In this document: piece after piece, positions 7,154-14,426 of the stretch | Numbering within the stretch: the first letter of the stretch is position 1 | Layout: each line of letters opens with the position of its first letter | Source of the DNA: CAZGAH01 sp964523295 | Lineage (GTDB): Bacteria > Desulfobacterota > Desulfovibrionia > Desulfovibrionales > Desulfovibrionaceae | NCBI GenBank assembly: GCA_964523295.1 | Contig: CAZGAH010000087.1 | Location: 1-18,129, forward strand | DNA length: 18,129 nucleotides | Direction of reading: 5' to 3' | Notes under the pieces: model-generated | What the model saw: the letters and a program-made list of their open reading frames with translations, nothing else | Told to the model about the DNA's origin: nothing | Databases searched by the model: none | Translations under genes and position numbers: made by a program

Positions 7154-8236
7154 TCAGTGACGCCGGCCACGGGTGCCGTCTCCGTAGAGCGCGTCGTAGA
7201 CGTGCGTATCGCCGGGAGTGCGGTTGTAACAATCCTCTACGCGCACCGGCTCGCCCAGGGAAAGCAGTTCGCCCACGGTGACGAAGCCAAAGCCCCGCGC
7301 CTGAAGCTCATCCAGCAGGATGGGCAGCATGGCCGCGGTATTCTTGGGCACGCCGTTGGCGTGCAACAGCAGAATAGACCCGGGCTGGACGCGGGCGGCC
7401 GCGTTGCGGGCCGCGATCCGGGGCGAGAGAGCGTCGTCCTCGGCCTGCACGTCCCACTGGATCGACGCCAGCCCCAGACTGGCCGCGCAGTCCAGAGACT
7501 CCGCACAGCAGCGTCCGTAGGGAAAGCGGAACAGCCGCAGACGTGGGGGGATGCTGTCCATGGCCTGACTCAGACCGACCGCGGCGGCCCGCTGGGCCAG
7601 CTCCTCGCGCAAGAGTTCGTACTGCGCCTGCGTCCATTGGAGCTGATCCTTGACGGCCTGTCCACGAAGCACGCCCAGGTTGCCGTGCGTCCAGGCGTGG
7701 TTGCCGAGCTCGAAGAGCGGATCGGCCATGAGCTGCAGGGCCTTTTCCGGGTGCGAGCGCATCCATTTGCCGCCGGCGAAAAAGGTGGCCCGGACGCCGC
7801 GGCTGCGTAAACAATTGACGACGTCGGCGTCGTAGCCCGAAATTTTCGTCGCCAGCTCGCAGAGGTCAAAGGTCAGGGCCGCGAGCGGCGTTTCGCGGGC
7901 AAGCCGGACCGAACGGATGGCGCCGCGCAGATTTTCCGGCAGGGACTCTGCCGCGACGCGGACCTCGGTGCGGGCAGGCGGGCTGTCGTCCGGTGCGGAC
8001 CGCGGGCCGCCGTGTCGATCCTCCGGCCCGCCGGCCAGCTCGGCCTCGGTCCAGAGCGCGTGCAGCAGGGCAGTACGGGCGGCGTCCGGTTCTCCGCCAT
8101 ATGCCGTCCATCGGGTCAGCAGCAGCATGAGCAGGAGTAACGGCAAGGACGCGCGCAGACGAGGGTAAGCCCGTCTGGCGCGGCGGGAGAAAGGATTGTC
8201 CATGGACCGGAAATGCGTTCGTGTCGACCGCGTCAT
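7154..8236 (-). CDS. Membrane-anchored or exported polysaccharide deacetylase (NodB/CE4 fold), variant motif 1
   Basis: CE4 enzymes remove N-acetyl groups from polysaccharides or peptidoglycan using a divalent metal. The 360-residue protein has a basic N-terminus and a hydrophobic segment at about 30-41, giving an anchor or signal. The NodB domain spans about 118-320. Motif 1 reads TFDLCE (122-127) instead of TFDDGP, so the metal-binding second Asp is Leu. Motif 2 NHAWTH gives H180 and H184. FRFPYG (236-241) and LLLH (289-292) follow. The enzyme may bind metal differently or be altered in activity. The ATG at 8236 overlaps the stop of the upstream gene as ATGA, which suggests translational coupling; an internal ATG at 8203 lacks a clear ribosome site. 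Substrate is unknown. Confidence 0.87.
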   Translation of the reverse strand: MTRSTRTHFRSMDNPFSRRARRAYPRLRASLPLLLLMLLLTRWTAYGGEPDAARTALLHALWTEAELAGGPEDRHGGPRSAPDDSPPARTEVRVAAESLPENLRGAIRSVRLARETPLAALTFDLCELATKISGYDADVVNCLRSRGVRATFFAGGKWMRSHPEKALQLMADPLFELGNHAWTHGNLGVLRGQAVKDQLQWTQAQYELLREELAQRAAAVGLSQAMDSIPPRLRLFRFPYGRCCAESLDCAASLGLASIQWDVQAEDDALSPRIAARNAAARVQPGSILLLHANGVPKNTAAMLPILLDELQARGFGFVTVGELLSLGEPVRVEDCYNRTPGDTHVYDALYGDGTRGRRH

Positions 8237-8790
8237 TTGATGAGCGCGGCGACGGCGCCCAGGATGCTGAAGGCGGCCAGGACGATACAGGTGATTTGGG
8301 TGCCGCGTCGGGAGCAGTGCAGGGTCGCGAGCATGGCATTCCAGAGCAGCTTCAGGCCGTAGAGCGATATGGCCAGACTGGCGAGCAGGCCGAGGAACGT
8401 GCTGACGTAGAGCACGCCCAGCGCCGCGGATATCGGCTGGATGGCCATGATGGCCGCCGTGGCCCTCAGGCAGGTCTCGAAACGGGTAATGCCGCCGCTC
8501 AAGGCGGAGACGATCATCAGCAGCACCGCGCCGATGAACAGGCCGACCACGTAGCCGGCTGGCAGGAGCAGCAGCATGGTCGTCGACAGGGCATTGTCCT
8601 GCGGTCCCGGAGGGAAGATGCCGAGCATGTACCAAAGCCAGGTCAACAGAACCGAGACGACACCGTAGAGCAGGGCCTTGAGCACGGGTTCGGCCAGTCC
8701 TCCCTCGCTGCGCATGGTCCTGAAATAGCCCGCGGGGTTCAGCAGGGCATTTTTCGTGTCGGCAATGACGATGGCGAAATCAAAGGACAT
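8233..8790 (-). CDS. YIP1-family integral membrane protein
   Basis: A protein of 185 residues with about five hydrophobic segments (for example LLYGVVSVLLTWLWYMLGIF, LLLLPAGYVVGLFIGAVLLM and a final ITCIVLAAFSILGAVAALI). The opening NALLNPAGYFRTM resembles the start of bacterial YIP1-domain proteins, whose function is not established. An AGGAGG ribosome site 5 nt before the ATG at 8790 fixes the start. It follows rmlA by 53 nt and shares four bases with the deacetylase gene, which places it in a probable envelope-related operon. Confidence 0.78.
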   Translation of the reverse strand: MSFDFAIVIADTKNALLNPAGYFRTMRSEGGLAEPVLKALLYGVVSVLLTWLWYMLGIFPPGPQDNALSTTMLLLLPAGYVVGLFIGAVLLMIVSALSGGITRFETCLRATAAIMAIQPISAALGVLYVSTFLGLLASLAISLYGLKLLWNAMLATLHCSRRGTQITCIVLAAFSILGAVAALIK

Positions 8791-8843
8791 GGCGGCCTCC
8801 TGTTTCAGCAGCGGGGACGGAGCGATCAGTTTCCGACCCCGGT

Positions 8844-9722
8844 TTACTCCCATTGGCCATCGCTGGCCAGGTTCATGAGATATTGCCCGTATTCGTTCTT
8901 GATCAACTCCCGGGCCAGTTCGCGCAGCTGGTTCGCGTCGATGTAGCCCTTGCGGAAGGCGATTTCCTCGATGCAGGATATCTTGGCGCCCTGGCGCTCC
9001 TGAACGACCTGGACGAAGCTGGAGGCCTGATGCAGCGACTCGTGCGTGCCGGTATCCAGCCAGGCGAAGCCGCGGCCCAGGAATTCGACCTTGAGCAGGC
9101 CTCGCTTGAGATAGACGTTGTTGAGATCGGTGATTTCGAGTTCCCCGCGGGGCGAGGGCTTCAGCGACGCGGCGATGTCGACCACGGTGTTGTCATAGAA
9201 ATAGAGTCCGGTGACTGCGTACTTCGATTTCGGATTGGCGGGCTTTTCCTCAATGGACAGCACGTTGTGGAGTTCGTCGAATTCCACGACACCGTAGCGC
9301 TCGGGGTCGCGGACCTTGTAGCCGAAAATGATGCCGCCCTTGGCGATCTCGACGCAGCCCAGCAGCAGGTTCGACAGCCCCTGGCCGTAGAAGATATTGT
9401 CCCCGAGGACCAGGCAGACGGTGTCCTGGCCGATGAACTCCTTGCCCAGAATGAAGGCCTGGGCCAGTCCCTCGGGGCGGGGCTGTTCCACGTAAGTGAT
9501 ACGCAGGCCCAGCTGCTCGCCGCTGCCCAGAAGCGCCTGAAAGCGGGGCAGATCCACGGGCGTGGAGATGATGCAGATCTCGCGGATCCCGGCCAGCATG
9601 AGCACCGAGAGCGGGTAATAGATCATGGGCTTGTCGTAGACGGGAAGCAGCTGCTTGCAGACGCCGCGGGTGATGGGATAGAGTCGTGTGCCGGAGCCGC
9701 CGGCCAGAATGATGCCTTTCAT
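8844..9722 (-). CDS. rfbA: Glucose-1-phosphate thymidylyltransferase RmlA
   Basis: Joins glucose-1-phosphate to dTTP to give dTDP-glucose, the first step of dTDP-rhamnose synthesis for lipopolysaccharide or capsule, in the cytoplasm. The 292-residue length is typical. Key elements are the nucleotide loop LAGGSGTRLYPIT at the start, KQLLPVYDKPMIYYPLS, VLGDNIFYG in the middle, and EEKPANPKSKYAVTGLYFYD. The ATG at 9722 has GAGGT 6 nt upstream. The other rml genes (B, C, D) are absent here, so rmlA is separated from the rest of its pathway. It heads a run of minus-strand genes and diverges from the MogA-domain gene across 78 bp, where no strong promoter stood out. Confidence 0.96.
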   Translation of the reverse strand: MKGIILAGGSGTRLYPITRGVCKQLLPVYDKPMIYYPLSVLMLAGIREICIISTPVDLPRFQALLGSGEQLGLRITYVEQPRPEGLAQAFILGKEFIGQDTVCLVLGDNIFYGQGLSNLLLGCVEIAKGGIIFGYKVRDPERYGVVEFDELHNVLSIEEKPANPKSKYAVTGLYFYDNTVVDIAASLKPSPRGELEITDLNNVYLKRGLLKVEFLGRGFAWLDTGTHESLHQASSFVQVVQERQGAKISCIEEIAFRKGYIDANQLRELARELIKNEYGQYLMNLASDGQWE

Positions 9723-9800
9723 GTCGTTACCTCGTATGCTGCTGTCAAGGACGCCGGATACGCTATCTTCGGAAAAAATCAAAGTGAAAATGGGGGAGAC

Positions 9801-10622
9801 ATGGACCCTGCAATTCTCGTACGCGTGTGCGTTGGCCAGCGATCGCTGGCGCACGGGGAGGTGCGTTTTCTTCCTTTCAGGCCGGTAGCAGACGGCGCCC
9901 TGTTGCAACGTGTCCACGGCGACTGGAACGGACCCGTTCCTGTCGGAACACTGATCGGTCCGCTCGGGAACTCGTTGCTGCGCGTGCTCTGGAACGGGCT
10001 GGTGCCAGGCCCGGGCGAGTCCGGCATGGACTGCCCGGGCTGCTGGGTCGAGGCCCTGGAGCGGGCGCCGGGGGACGGGGCGACCATTCAGGCCGTGACC
10101 TGGAAAAAGGGCCTGAGCCTGGCCTGCGTGACCCTGAGCGACAAGGGCTGCCGTGGCGAGCGCGTCGACGCCAGCGGCCCGGCGCTCGTGGAACTGGCGG
10201 CGCAGCGGCTGTCTTCGGGCTATGCGCGACGCTTCCTGCTGCCGGACGAAGGAACGGCGCTGCGCGCCCTGCTCGTGGAGCTGGCCCTGGGCCAGGGCTT
10301 CGATCTCATCCTGACCACGGGCGGGACAGGCCTGTCCCCGCGCGACGTGACTCCCGAGGCGACGCTGTCGGTCATCGACAAGCGGCTGCCGGGCTTCGAG
10401 CGGGCCATGACCGCGGCCAGCCTGGTCAAGACGCCGCACGCGATGCTTTCCAGAGCCGTGGCCGGGACCCTGGGCCGGTCCATTATTCTCAATCTGCCGG
10501 GCTCGGTGCGCGGGGCTACGGAAAACTTCGCGGCAGTTCTCGATGCCATCCCCCACGCTCTGGCCAAGCTGCAAGGGGACCCGGCCGACTGCGGGGACAG
10601 CGTCCCGGGAAAGCGAGACTGA
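9801..10622 (+). CDS. MogA/MoaB-domain protein with an unassigned N-terminal region
   Basis: The C-terminal 170 residues form a MogA-type molybdopterin-binding fold. MogA adenylylates molybdopterin before molybdenum insertion. The signature TTGGTGLSPRDVTPEAT lies at about 171-187 and NLPGSVRGATENF near residue 233. SLACVTLSDKGCRGERVD starts the domain near 107. The first 100 residues do not match anything I recognise with confidence. They contain DWNGPVPVGTLIGPLG and a Cys pair MDCPGC, and might be a degenerate cofactor-related domain. The ATG at 9801 is preceded by GGGGGAG. The gene is divergent from rmlA and converges with the MscS gene, whose stop is only 11 bp away, so it is probably monocistronic. 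Confidence 0.85.
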   Translation: MDPAILVRVCVGQRSLAHGEVRFLPFRPVADGALLQRVHGDWNGPVPVGTLIGPLGNSLLRVLWNGLVPGPGESGMDCPGCWVEALERAPGDGATIQAVTWKKGLSLACVTLSDKGCRGERVDASGPALVELAAQRLSSGYARRFLLPDEGTALRALLVELALGQGFDLILTTGGTGLSPRDVTPEATLSVIDKRLPGFERAMTAASLVKTPHAMLSRAVAGTLGRSIILNLPGSVRGATENFAAVLDAIPHALAKLQGDPADCGDSVPGKRD

Positions 10623-10633
10623 ACGCACGGGCA

Positions 10634-12133
10634 TCATGCCCAGGAGAAAATGCTCTTGAAGCGGTCCCACAGGGACTGAGCCCCGCCTTCCGGCGCGTCT
10701 GAGGCCAGGTCCCTGGCTGTCTGGGCCGCGCGCGCGCGGAATATCTCCTCGATGTTGCGGATAACCACCGGGCTCTTGTCCATGATGATCCGGAATCCCT
10801 CCCGGTCGACTATCAGGCACTTGGCCGCGTCGGCGGTGACGAATACGTCCGCGGCCCGGGCCTCGCCGGTGAGCAGGGCCATTTCCCCAAAGAACTGGCC
10901 GGCGCCGAGTTCTGCCAGGGTGTTGCCCCCGCGCTTCACCGCGACCGTGCCTTCCAGAATGATGTACAGGGTCGTCCCTTTCTGCCCCTGGCGCACGATC
11001 TGGAACCCGTGCGCGTAGGTGCGGATCGAGGACGTGACAATGAGCAACCCCAGATCGTCCTCGCTCATTCCCGCGAACAGGCTGATGCCCTGCAGCAGTT
11101 TGACTGCGTCGTGCAATGCGCCGCCATGGGCCGCTGGTGCCAGTTGCTCCACGCGCAGCATCGGCTGGGGCAGGTCCATCCCCATCTTCTTGAACTCATA
11201 CCAGACCGAGGACTGCACCTCGTCGCGCGAGGGCGCGGCATCGGCATAATCCTTGATGTAGTATTGCATCTCGTAGATGATGCGGTTCTCGGTGATTTCC
11301 CGAAACCTGGCCCTGGGCGTTGGCTTGGGAAGCACCAGCCGGCATTTGTTCATGGCGTCTTCCAGGGCGTATTTGATCTTCACCGGCGGAGCGTCGAGCG
11401 GGGCCGGGACGCGCACGTTCTGCCGGACGAAGGGCACCGGCTCGTTGTAGTTGATGAGCTGGGTCCGGGAAATGATGTTGTTCGGAACGAGGATGTAATT
11501 TCTTTCGACAGTGCGAAGCTTGGTGTAGCGCCAGGTAATCTCCACAACCTGGCCCTCGGCGTCGCCGACGCGGATCCAGTTGCCCGGCTTGAACGGCTTT
11601 TCCATCTGGATCAGCAACCCGGAAAACAGACTGCCGATGGTGTCCTGCAGCGAAAAGCCGATGACGGCGGTAAGGATGGCGGAGGAGGTCAGAATGGACC
11701 CCGGCTGGATGTTCAGCACGGACTTCAGCCCGATCATCACCAGCCCGAGCAGCAGGAGAAACTTGAGCAGATCCAGCCAAAGCTGGTTGACCTGCCGTTG
11801 TTTGATCTTCGTGAGGTAGATTTCCTTGTAAAATCCGTCAATGATGCTTTTGGCGAACTTCCACCCGATCAGGATATAGGCGAGCAGAAAGGCCTTGCGC
11901 AGCAACTCCGACGTATGCAACGGCGCCAGCGCCTCGTCCAGCAGCCTCCCCAGCAACAACAGAAACAACCAGTTCACCGTTTCCAGGCCATTCCTGGCCA
12001 GCAGCCCGCGTTTGACAAGGCCGCGCGTAGGTATGGCCACGGCGGCGTAGGCCAGGACCAGCACGGCCAGCAGCGTGAACAGGTTCACGCCCCAGGCGTG
12101 CAGTCCGAAGAAGAGCGAGTCGTCGAAGGCCAT
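10634..12133 (-). CDS. MscS-family mechanosensitive channel with C-terminal cyclic-nucleotide-binding domain
   Basis: Inner-membrane channel of 499 residues. It has several transmembrane helices over residues 13-175. The MscS pore helix and beta domain read TAVIGFSLQDTIGSLFSGLLIQ (split over 155-176), then EKPFKPGNWIRVGDAEGQV and LVPNN. Residues about 365-475 form a cyclic-nucleotide-binding domain: LFAGMSEDD, then QIVRQGQKG, and the phosphate cassette FGEMALLTGEARAADV near 414-429 with the conserved Glu and Arg. Such fusions are known as bacterial cyclic-nucleotide-gated channels of the MscS superfamily; some respond to ligand more than to tension. The ATG at 12133 has AAGGAA 7 nt upstream. 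The stop lies 11 bp from the convergent MogA-domain gene with no obvious terminator between. Confidence 0.93.
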   Translation of the reverse strand: MAFDDSLFFGLHAWGVNLFTLLAVLVLAYAAVAIPTRGLVKRGLLARNGLETVNWLFLLLLGRLLDEALAPLHTSELLRKAFLLAYILIGWKFAKSIIDGFYKEIYLTKIKQRQVNQLWLDLLKFLLLLGLVMIGLKSVLNIQPGSILTSSAILTAVIGFSLQDTIGSLFSGLLIQMEKPFKPGNWIRVGDAEGQVVEITWRYTKLRTVERNYILVPNNIISRTQLINYNEPVPFVRQNVRVPAPLDAPPVKIKYALEDAMNKCRLVLPKPTPRARFREITENRIIYEMQYYIKDYADAAPSRDEVQSSVWYEFKKMGMDLPQPMLRVEQLAPAAHGGALHDAVKLLQGISLFAGMSEDDLGLLIVTSSIRTYAHGFQIVRQGQKGTTLYIILEGTVAVKRGGNTLAELGAGQFFGEMALLTGEARAADVFVTADAAKCLIVDREGFRIIMDKSPVVIRNIEEIFRARAAQTARDLASDAPEGGAQSLWDRFKSIFSWA

Positions 12134-12202
12134 GGACCGATTCCTTCCCGTTGCGGTGAGCGCCGCAGGCCAGCCCGAACGGAAGCGGCGCGTGGACAAT
12201 CA

Positions 12203-12231
12203 ATGATGCCGGGTTTGCCCGTGCGAGGCAA
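12203..12231 (-). promoter_or_regulatory. Weak candidate promoter of the MscS-type channel gene
   Basis: On the minus strand TTGCCT (12226-12231) and CATCAT (12203-12208) are separated by 17 bp, each matching four of six consensus bases. It lies 70 bp before the ATG at 12133. The evidence is only spacing and partial match. Confidence 0.3.
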
Positions 12232-12319
12232 GATGCTTCTCCCGGCCTTTTCCGCCCCTCCGGCGAACGCCCCGGACTGATTGTCCTTTCCGCGCTACAT
12301 ATTTTTTGCATTTTTCTTG

Positions 12320-12348
12320 TTGACAGCCGCCGGAGCGGTGCCTATAAA
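12320..12348 (+). promoter_or_regulatory. Sigma-70 promoter of the arsenic operon
   Basis: A perfect -35 box TTGACA (12320-12325), a 17-bp spacer and a -10 box TATAAA (12343-12348, five of six). Transcription would start near 12355, about 35 nt before the arsR ATG. The -10 box lies inside the left arm of the inverted repeat at 12344-12375, so a bound repressor would block RNA polymerase. Confidence 0.85.
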
Positions 12349-12375
12349 CATTTTGTCGATTGGCCAAATGTTTAT
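12344..12375. promoter_or_regulatory. ArsR operator O1: 10-bp perfect inverted repeat with 12-bp spacer
   Basis: ATAAACATTT at 12344-12353 and its exact complement AAATGTTTAT at 12366-12375. The AT-rich two-arm layout is typical of ArsR/SmtB operators. It covers the -10 box and the predicted start of transcription of arsR, which predicts autorepression lifted by arsenite or antimonite. Confidence 0.82.
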
Positions 12376-12389
12376 CTGGAGCCTTGCGA

Positions 12390-12728
12390 ATGCCCATGCT
12401 GTTGACATCAGCTCATCCCCTGCATCCCCTGCATCCCCTGCATTCCGTGGACGAATTCCAGGCCATGGCCCGGGTGATGAAGGCCATGGGCCACGCCTCG
12501 CGGCTGATGATGGTCGAGGAGCTTTCGCGCGGCGAGCGATGCGTCTGCGAGCTGACCAGCCTGGTGGGCAACGACATGTCCACCGTGTCCAGGCACCTGA
12601 GCGTCCTCAAGGACGCCGGAATCGTGGAGGACATCAGGCGGGGAAAGCAGATATACTACCGGCTCAGGGTCCCCTGTGTGCTCAATTTCTTTTCCTGCGT
12701 ACGGGCGGTCCTTGCCGGGCGGGGTTAA
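12390..12728 (+). CDS. arsR: ArsR-family metalloid-responsive repressor
   Basis: Winged-helix repressor of 112 residues that releases DNA when trivalent arsenic binds. Helix-turn-helix residues NDMSTVSRHLSVLKDAG occupy 61-77 and the wing follows (RRGKQIYYRL). The sensor cysteines of classical ArsR (CVC motif) are present as C51 and C53 in RCVCEL, and two more, C96 and C103, lie near the C-terminus. The N-terminus has an unusual HPL repeat (HPLHPLHPLH, residues 9-18). The ATG at 12390 has GGAG 8 nt upstream and lies about 35 nt past the predicted transcription start. A longer frame from a TTG at 12360 begins within the operator and is rejected. It is first in a ten-gene operon. Confidence 0.93.
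   Translation: MPMLLTSAHPLHPLHPLHSVDEFQAMARVMKAMGHASRLMMVEELSRGERCVCELTSLVGNDMSTVSRHLSVLKDAGIVEDIRRGKQIYYRLRVPCVLNFFSCVRAVLAGRG
12414..12449 (+). repeat. Tandem 9-bp repeat encoding HPL in the ArsR N-terminus
   Basis: Three exact copies of CATCCCCTG at 12414-12440, then one degenerate copy (CATTCCGTG). The unit is a multiple of three, so copy-number change would keep the frame and only vary the number of His residues. Confidence 0.9.
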
Positions 12729-12743
12729 TTTTTTTTACCAGAC

Positions 12744-12763
12744 ATTTGGCTGAATTACCAAAT
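12744..12763. promoter_or_regulatory. Second ArsR-type operator O2 before the permease gene
   Basis: ATTTGG-N8-CCAAAT lies in the 55-nt space between arsR and the permease gene. Counting only the inner arms, both this site and O1 are ATTT-N12-AAAT, so they share spacing and base preference. From each right arm to the next ATG the sequence is also similar, with CTGGAGC and a TTGC before the start codon. No clear promoter is visible beside it. Confidence 0.6.
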
Positions 12764-12783
12764 ATCTGACCTGGAGCGTTGCA

Positions 12784-14085
12784 ATGATCTGGAAACAGGA
12801 ATGGAAATCTCTTCTGGTGCTTGTCGGCGTATTTCTGGCCTGCTTCTATCTGCCCGTGGGTCAGCCTCGTTTCGACAACGCCGTGCTCGAGGCCTTGTAT
12901 CTGGTGAAGTGGTACGCCGAGGAGCACGTGCTGCTCTGCCTGGTGCCCGCCTTTTTCATTGCCGGTGCAATTGGCGTGTTCGTGAGCCAGGCCTCGGTGA
13001 TGAAGTATCTGGGACCGACGGCGAACAAGGTCCTGGCTTATGGCGTGGCCTCCTGTTCGGGCACGATCCTGGCGGTCTGCTCGTGCACCATATTGCCGTT
13101 ATTTGCCGGCATTTACCGCATGGGCGCGGGGCTCGGCCCGGCGACGGCCTTTCTCTATTCCGGTCCGGCCATCAACGTGCTGGCCATCATCCTGACGGCG
13201 CGGGTGCTTGGTCCGGAACTGGGTCTGGCCCGGGCCATCGGCGCCGTTGCCTTCAGCGTGGTCATCGGCCTGGTCATGCATCTCATTTACCGTAAGGAGG
13301 AGGCGGTGAAGGCGGCGAAGATGGCTGCCCTGCCCGAGCCTGCGGTCACGCGGCCGCTGTGGCAGAACCTCGTCTATTTCGCCTCCATGGTCGGCGTGCT
13401 CGTGTTCGCCAACTGGGGCAAGCCGGACGAGCCGGACGGACTTTGGGCGCTCATCCACGCGGGCAAGTGGCTCATCGCCTCGGGGTTTGCGCTCCTGTTC
13501 GCCGTTTCGCTCGTGGCCTGGTTCAAGGCGAAACTCGGAACCGTGGTCCTGGCCGCCCTGCCCGCGGCGGTGCTCGGGGTATTGCTGCCCGCGCACCCGC
13601 AGGTCGCCTTTGTCGCCGGGGTGATCGGTCTGTGCGCGATCACCAGCACGCGCGAGGACGAACTCGGCGAGTGGTTTGGCCAGAGCTGGGGATTCGCGAA
13701 GCAGATCATGCCGCTGCTGCTCTACGGCGTGCTCATTGCCGGCGTGCTGCTGGGACGTCCGGGCGCGGAGGGGCTGATCCCGTCGTCCTGGGTCAGCCAG
13801 GCCGTGGGCGGCAATTCGCTGCTGGCCAACTTCATCGCCTCGTTTGCCGGCGCGTTCATGTATTTCGCCACCCTGACCGAGGTGCCGATTCTGCAGGGCC
13901 TGATCGGCAGCGGCATGGGACAGGGGCCTGCGCTGGCCCTGCTGCTGGCCGGCCCGGCCCTGAGCCTGCCGAACATGCTGGTGATCCGCAGTGTGATGGG
14001 TACGCAAAAAACGGTCGTTTTCGTCTCGTTGGTGATCGTTATGGCCACGATCAGCGGCGTGCTGTATGGAAGTCTTGTCAACTGA
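12784..14085 (+). CDS. ArsP-type (DUF318/permease family) membrane transporter
   Basis: Integral membrane protein of 433 residues, 8-10 helices. The core motif SCSGTIL-AVCSCTILPLF (residues 90-106, cysteines C91, C99, C101) followed by GLGPATAFLYSGPAINVLA is the hallmark of the family that includes ArsP, which exports trivalent organoarsenicals such as methylarsenite. A second half repeats the plan (FATLTEVPILQGLIGSGMG and GPALSLPNMLVI). Substrate here is not proven; related permeases in other operons have been linked to other metals. The ATG at 12784 follows a GGAG and the second operator. It is followed after 19 nt by a mini-thioredoxin gene, a common partner of this permease family. Confidence 0.88.
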   Translation: MIWKQEWKSLLVLVGVFLACFYLPVGQPRFDNAVLEALYLVKWYAEEHVLLCLVPAFFIAGAIGVFVSQASVMKYLGPTANKVLAYGVASCSGTILAVCSCTILPLFAGIYRMGAGLGPATAFLYSGPAINVLAIILTARVLGPELGLARAIGAVAFSVVIGLVMHLIYRKEEAVKAAKMAALPEPAVTRPLWQNLVYFASMVGVLVFANWGKPDEPDGLWALIHAGKWLIASGFALLFAVSLVAWFKAKLGTVVLAALPAAVLGVLLPAHPQVAFVAGVIGLCAITSTREDELGEWFGQSWGFAKQIMPLLLYGVLIAGVLLGRPGAEGLIPSSWVSQAVGGNSLLANFIASFAGAFMYFATLTEVPILQGLIGSGMGQGPALALLLAGPALSLPNMLVIRSVMGTQKTVVFVSLVIVMATISGVLYGSLVN

Positions 14086-14104
14086 GATCATAAGGAGAAG
14101 AGGG

Positions 14105-14338
14105 ATGAAACAGATTCTCGTGCTGGGTCCGGGCTGCCCGAAATGTGAAAAGCTCAAGAAAGAGGTCGAGGCCGTGGCGCAGGAAATGGGCATCGAGCAC
14201 CAGGTGCATAAGGTCAGCGATCTGCCCACGATCATGCAGTTCGGCGTCATGACCACGCCGGCGCTCGTTGTCGACGGCGAGGTCAAGGTCGTGGGCAAAG
14301 TGCCCTCGGCTGCGGAGCTGAAAAAGTTGCTGTCCTGA
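14105..14338 (+). CDS. Small thioredoxin-fold protein (redox-active disulfide protein, Thioredoxin_3 type)
   Basis: A 77-residue protein without signal or membrane segment, so cytoplasmic. The active site is C11-P-K-C14 in LGPGCPKCEKL and the cis-proline region reads TTPALVVDG. These small glutaredoxin-like proteins often sit beside DUF318 permeases in genomes; their exact redox partner is unknown. The ATG at 14105 is chosen because AAGGAG lies just upstream. A role delivering or reducing metalloid-bound thiols for the permease is inference from position. Confidence 0.88.
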   Translation: MKQILVLGPGCPKCEKLKKEVEAVAQEMGIEHQVHKVSDLPTIMQFGVMTTPALVVDGEVKVVGKVPSAAELKKLLS

Positions 14339-14346
14339 CGGTGGCG

Positions 14347-14364
14347 CCTGCTGGCGTCAGCAGG
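14347..14364 (+). other. Intercistronic RNA hairpin
   Basis: CCTGCTG-GCGT-CAGCAGG, a perfect 7-bp stem with a tetraloop 8 nt after the mini-thioredoxin stop, followed by a weaker GCCGGA/TCCGGC hairpin at about 14377. No T run follows immediately, so it is more likely a processing or stability element than a full terminator. It lies in the largest gap of the operon (88 nt). Confidence 0.5.
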
Positions 14365-14426
14365 ACGACCCCGAGGCCGGAGACGGTTTCCGGCGTTTCA
14401 ATCTTAATTGTAGAGGAGATAAGACC

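Noticed and set aside
12360..12389. TTG start giving arsR ten more residues
   Set aside because: It lies within the operator right at the predicted transcription start and has no ribosome site; ATG 12390 has GGAG 8 nt upstream.
12700..12736. T tract after arsR (eight T) as an intrinsic terminator
   Set aside because: No convincing stem precedes it, only a 3-4 bp GC match; partial attenuation cannot be excluded.
13099..14298. Minus-strand ORF of 399 codons over the permease, and a similar one at 14283-15908
   Set aside because: Composition is that of a reverse-strand shadow (rich in H, R, Q, G, D), with no domain, and it opposes clear genes.
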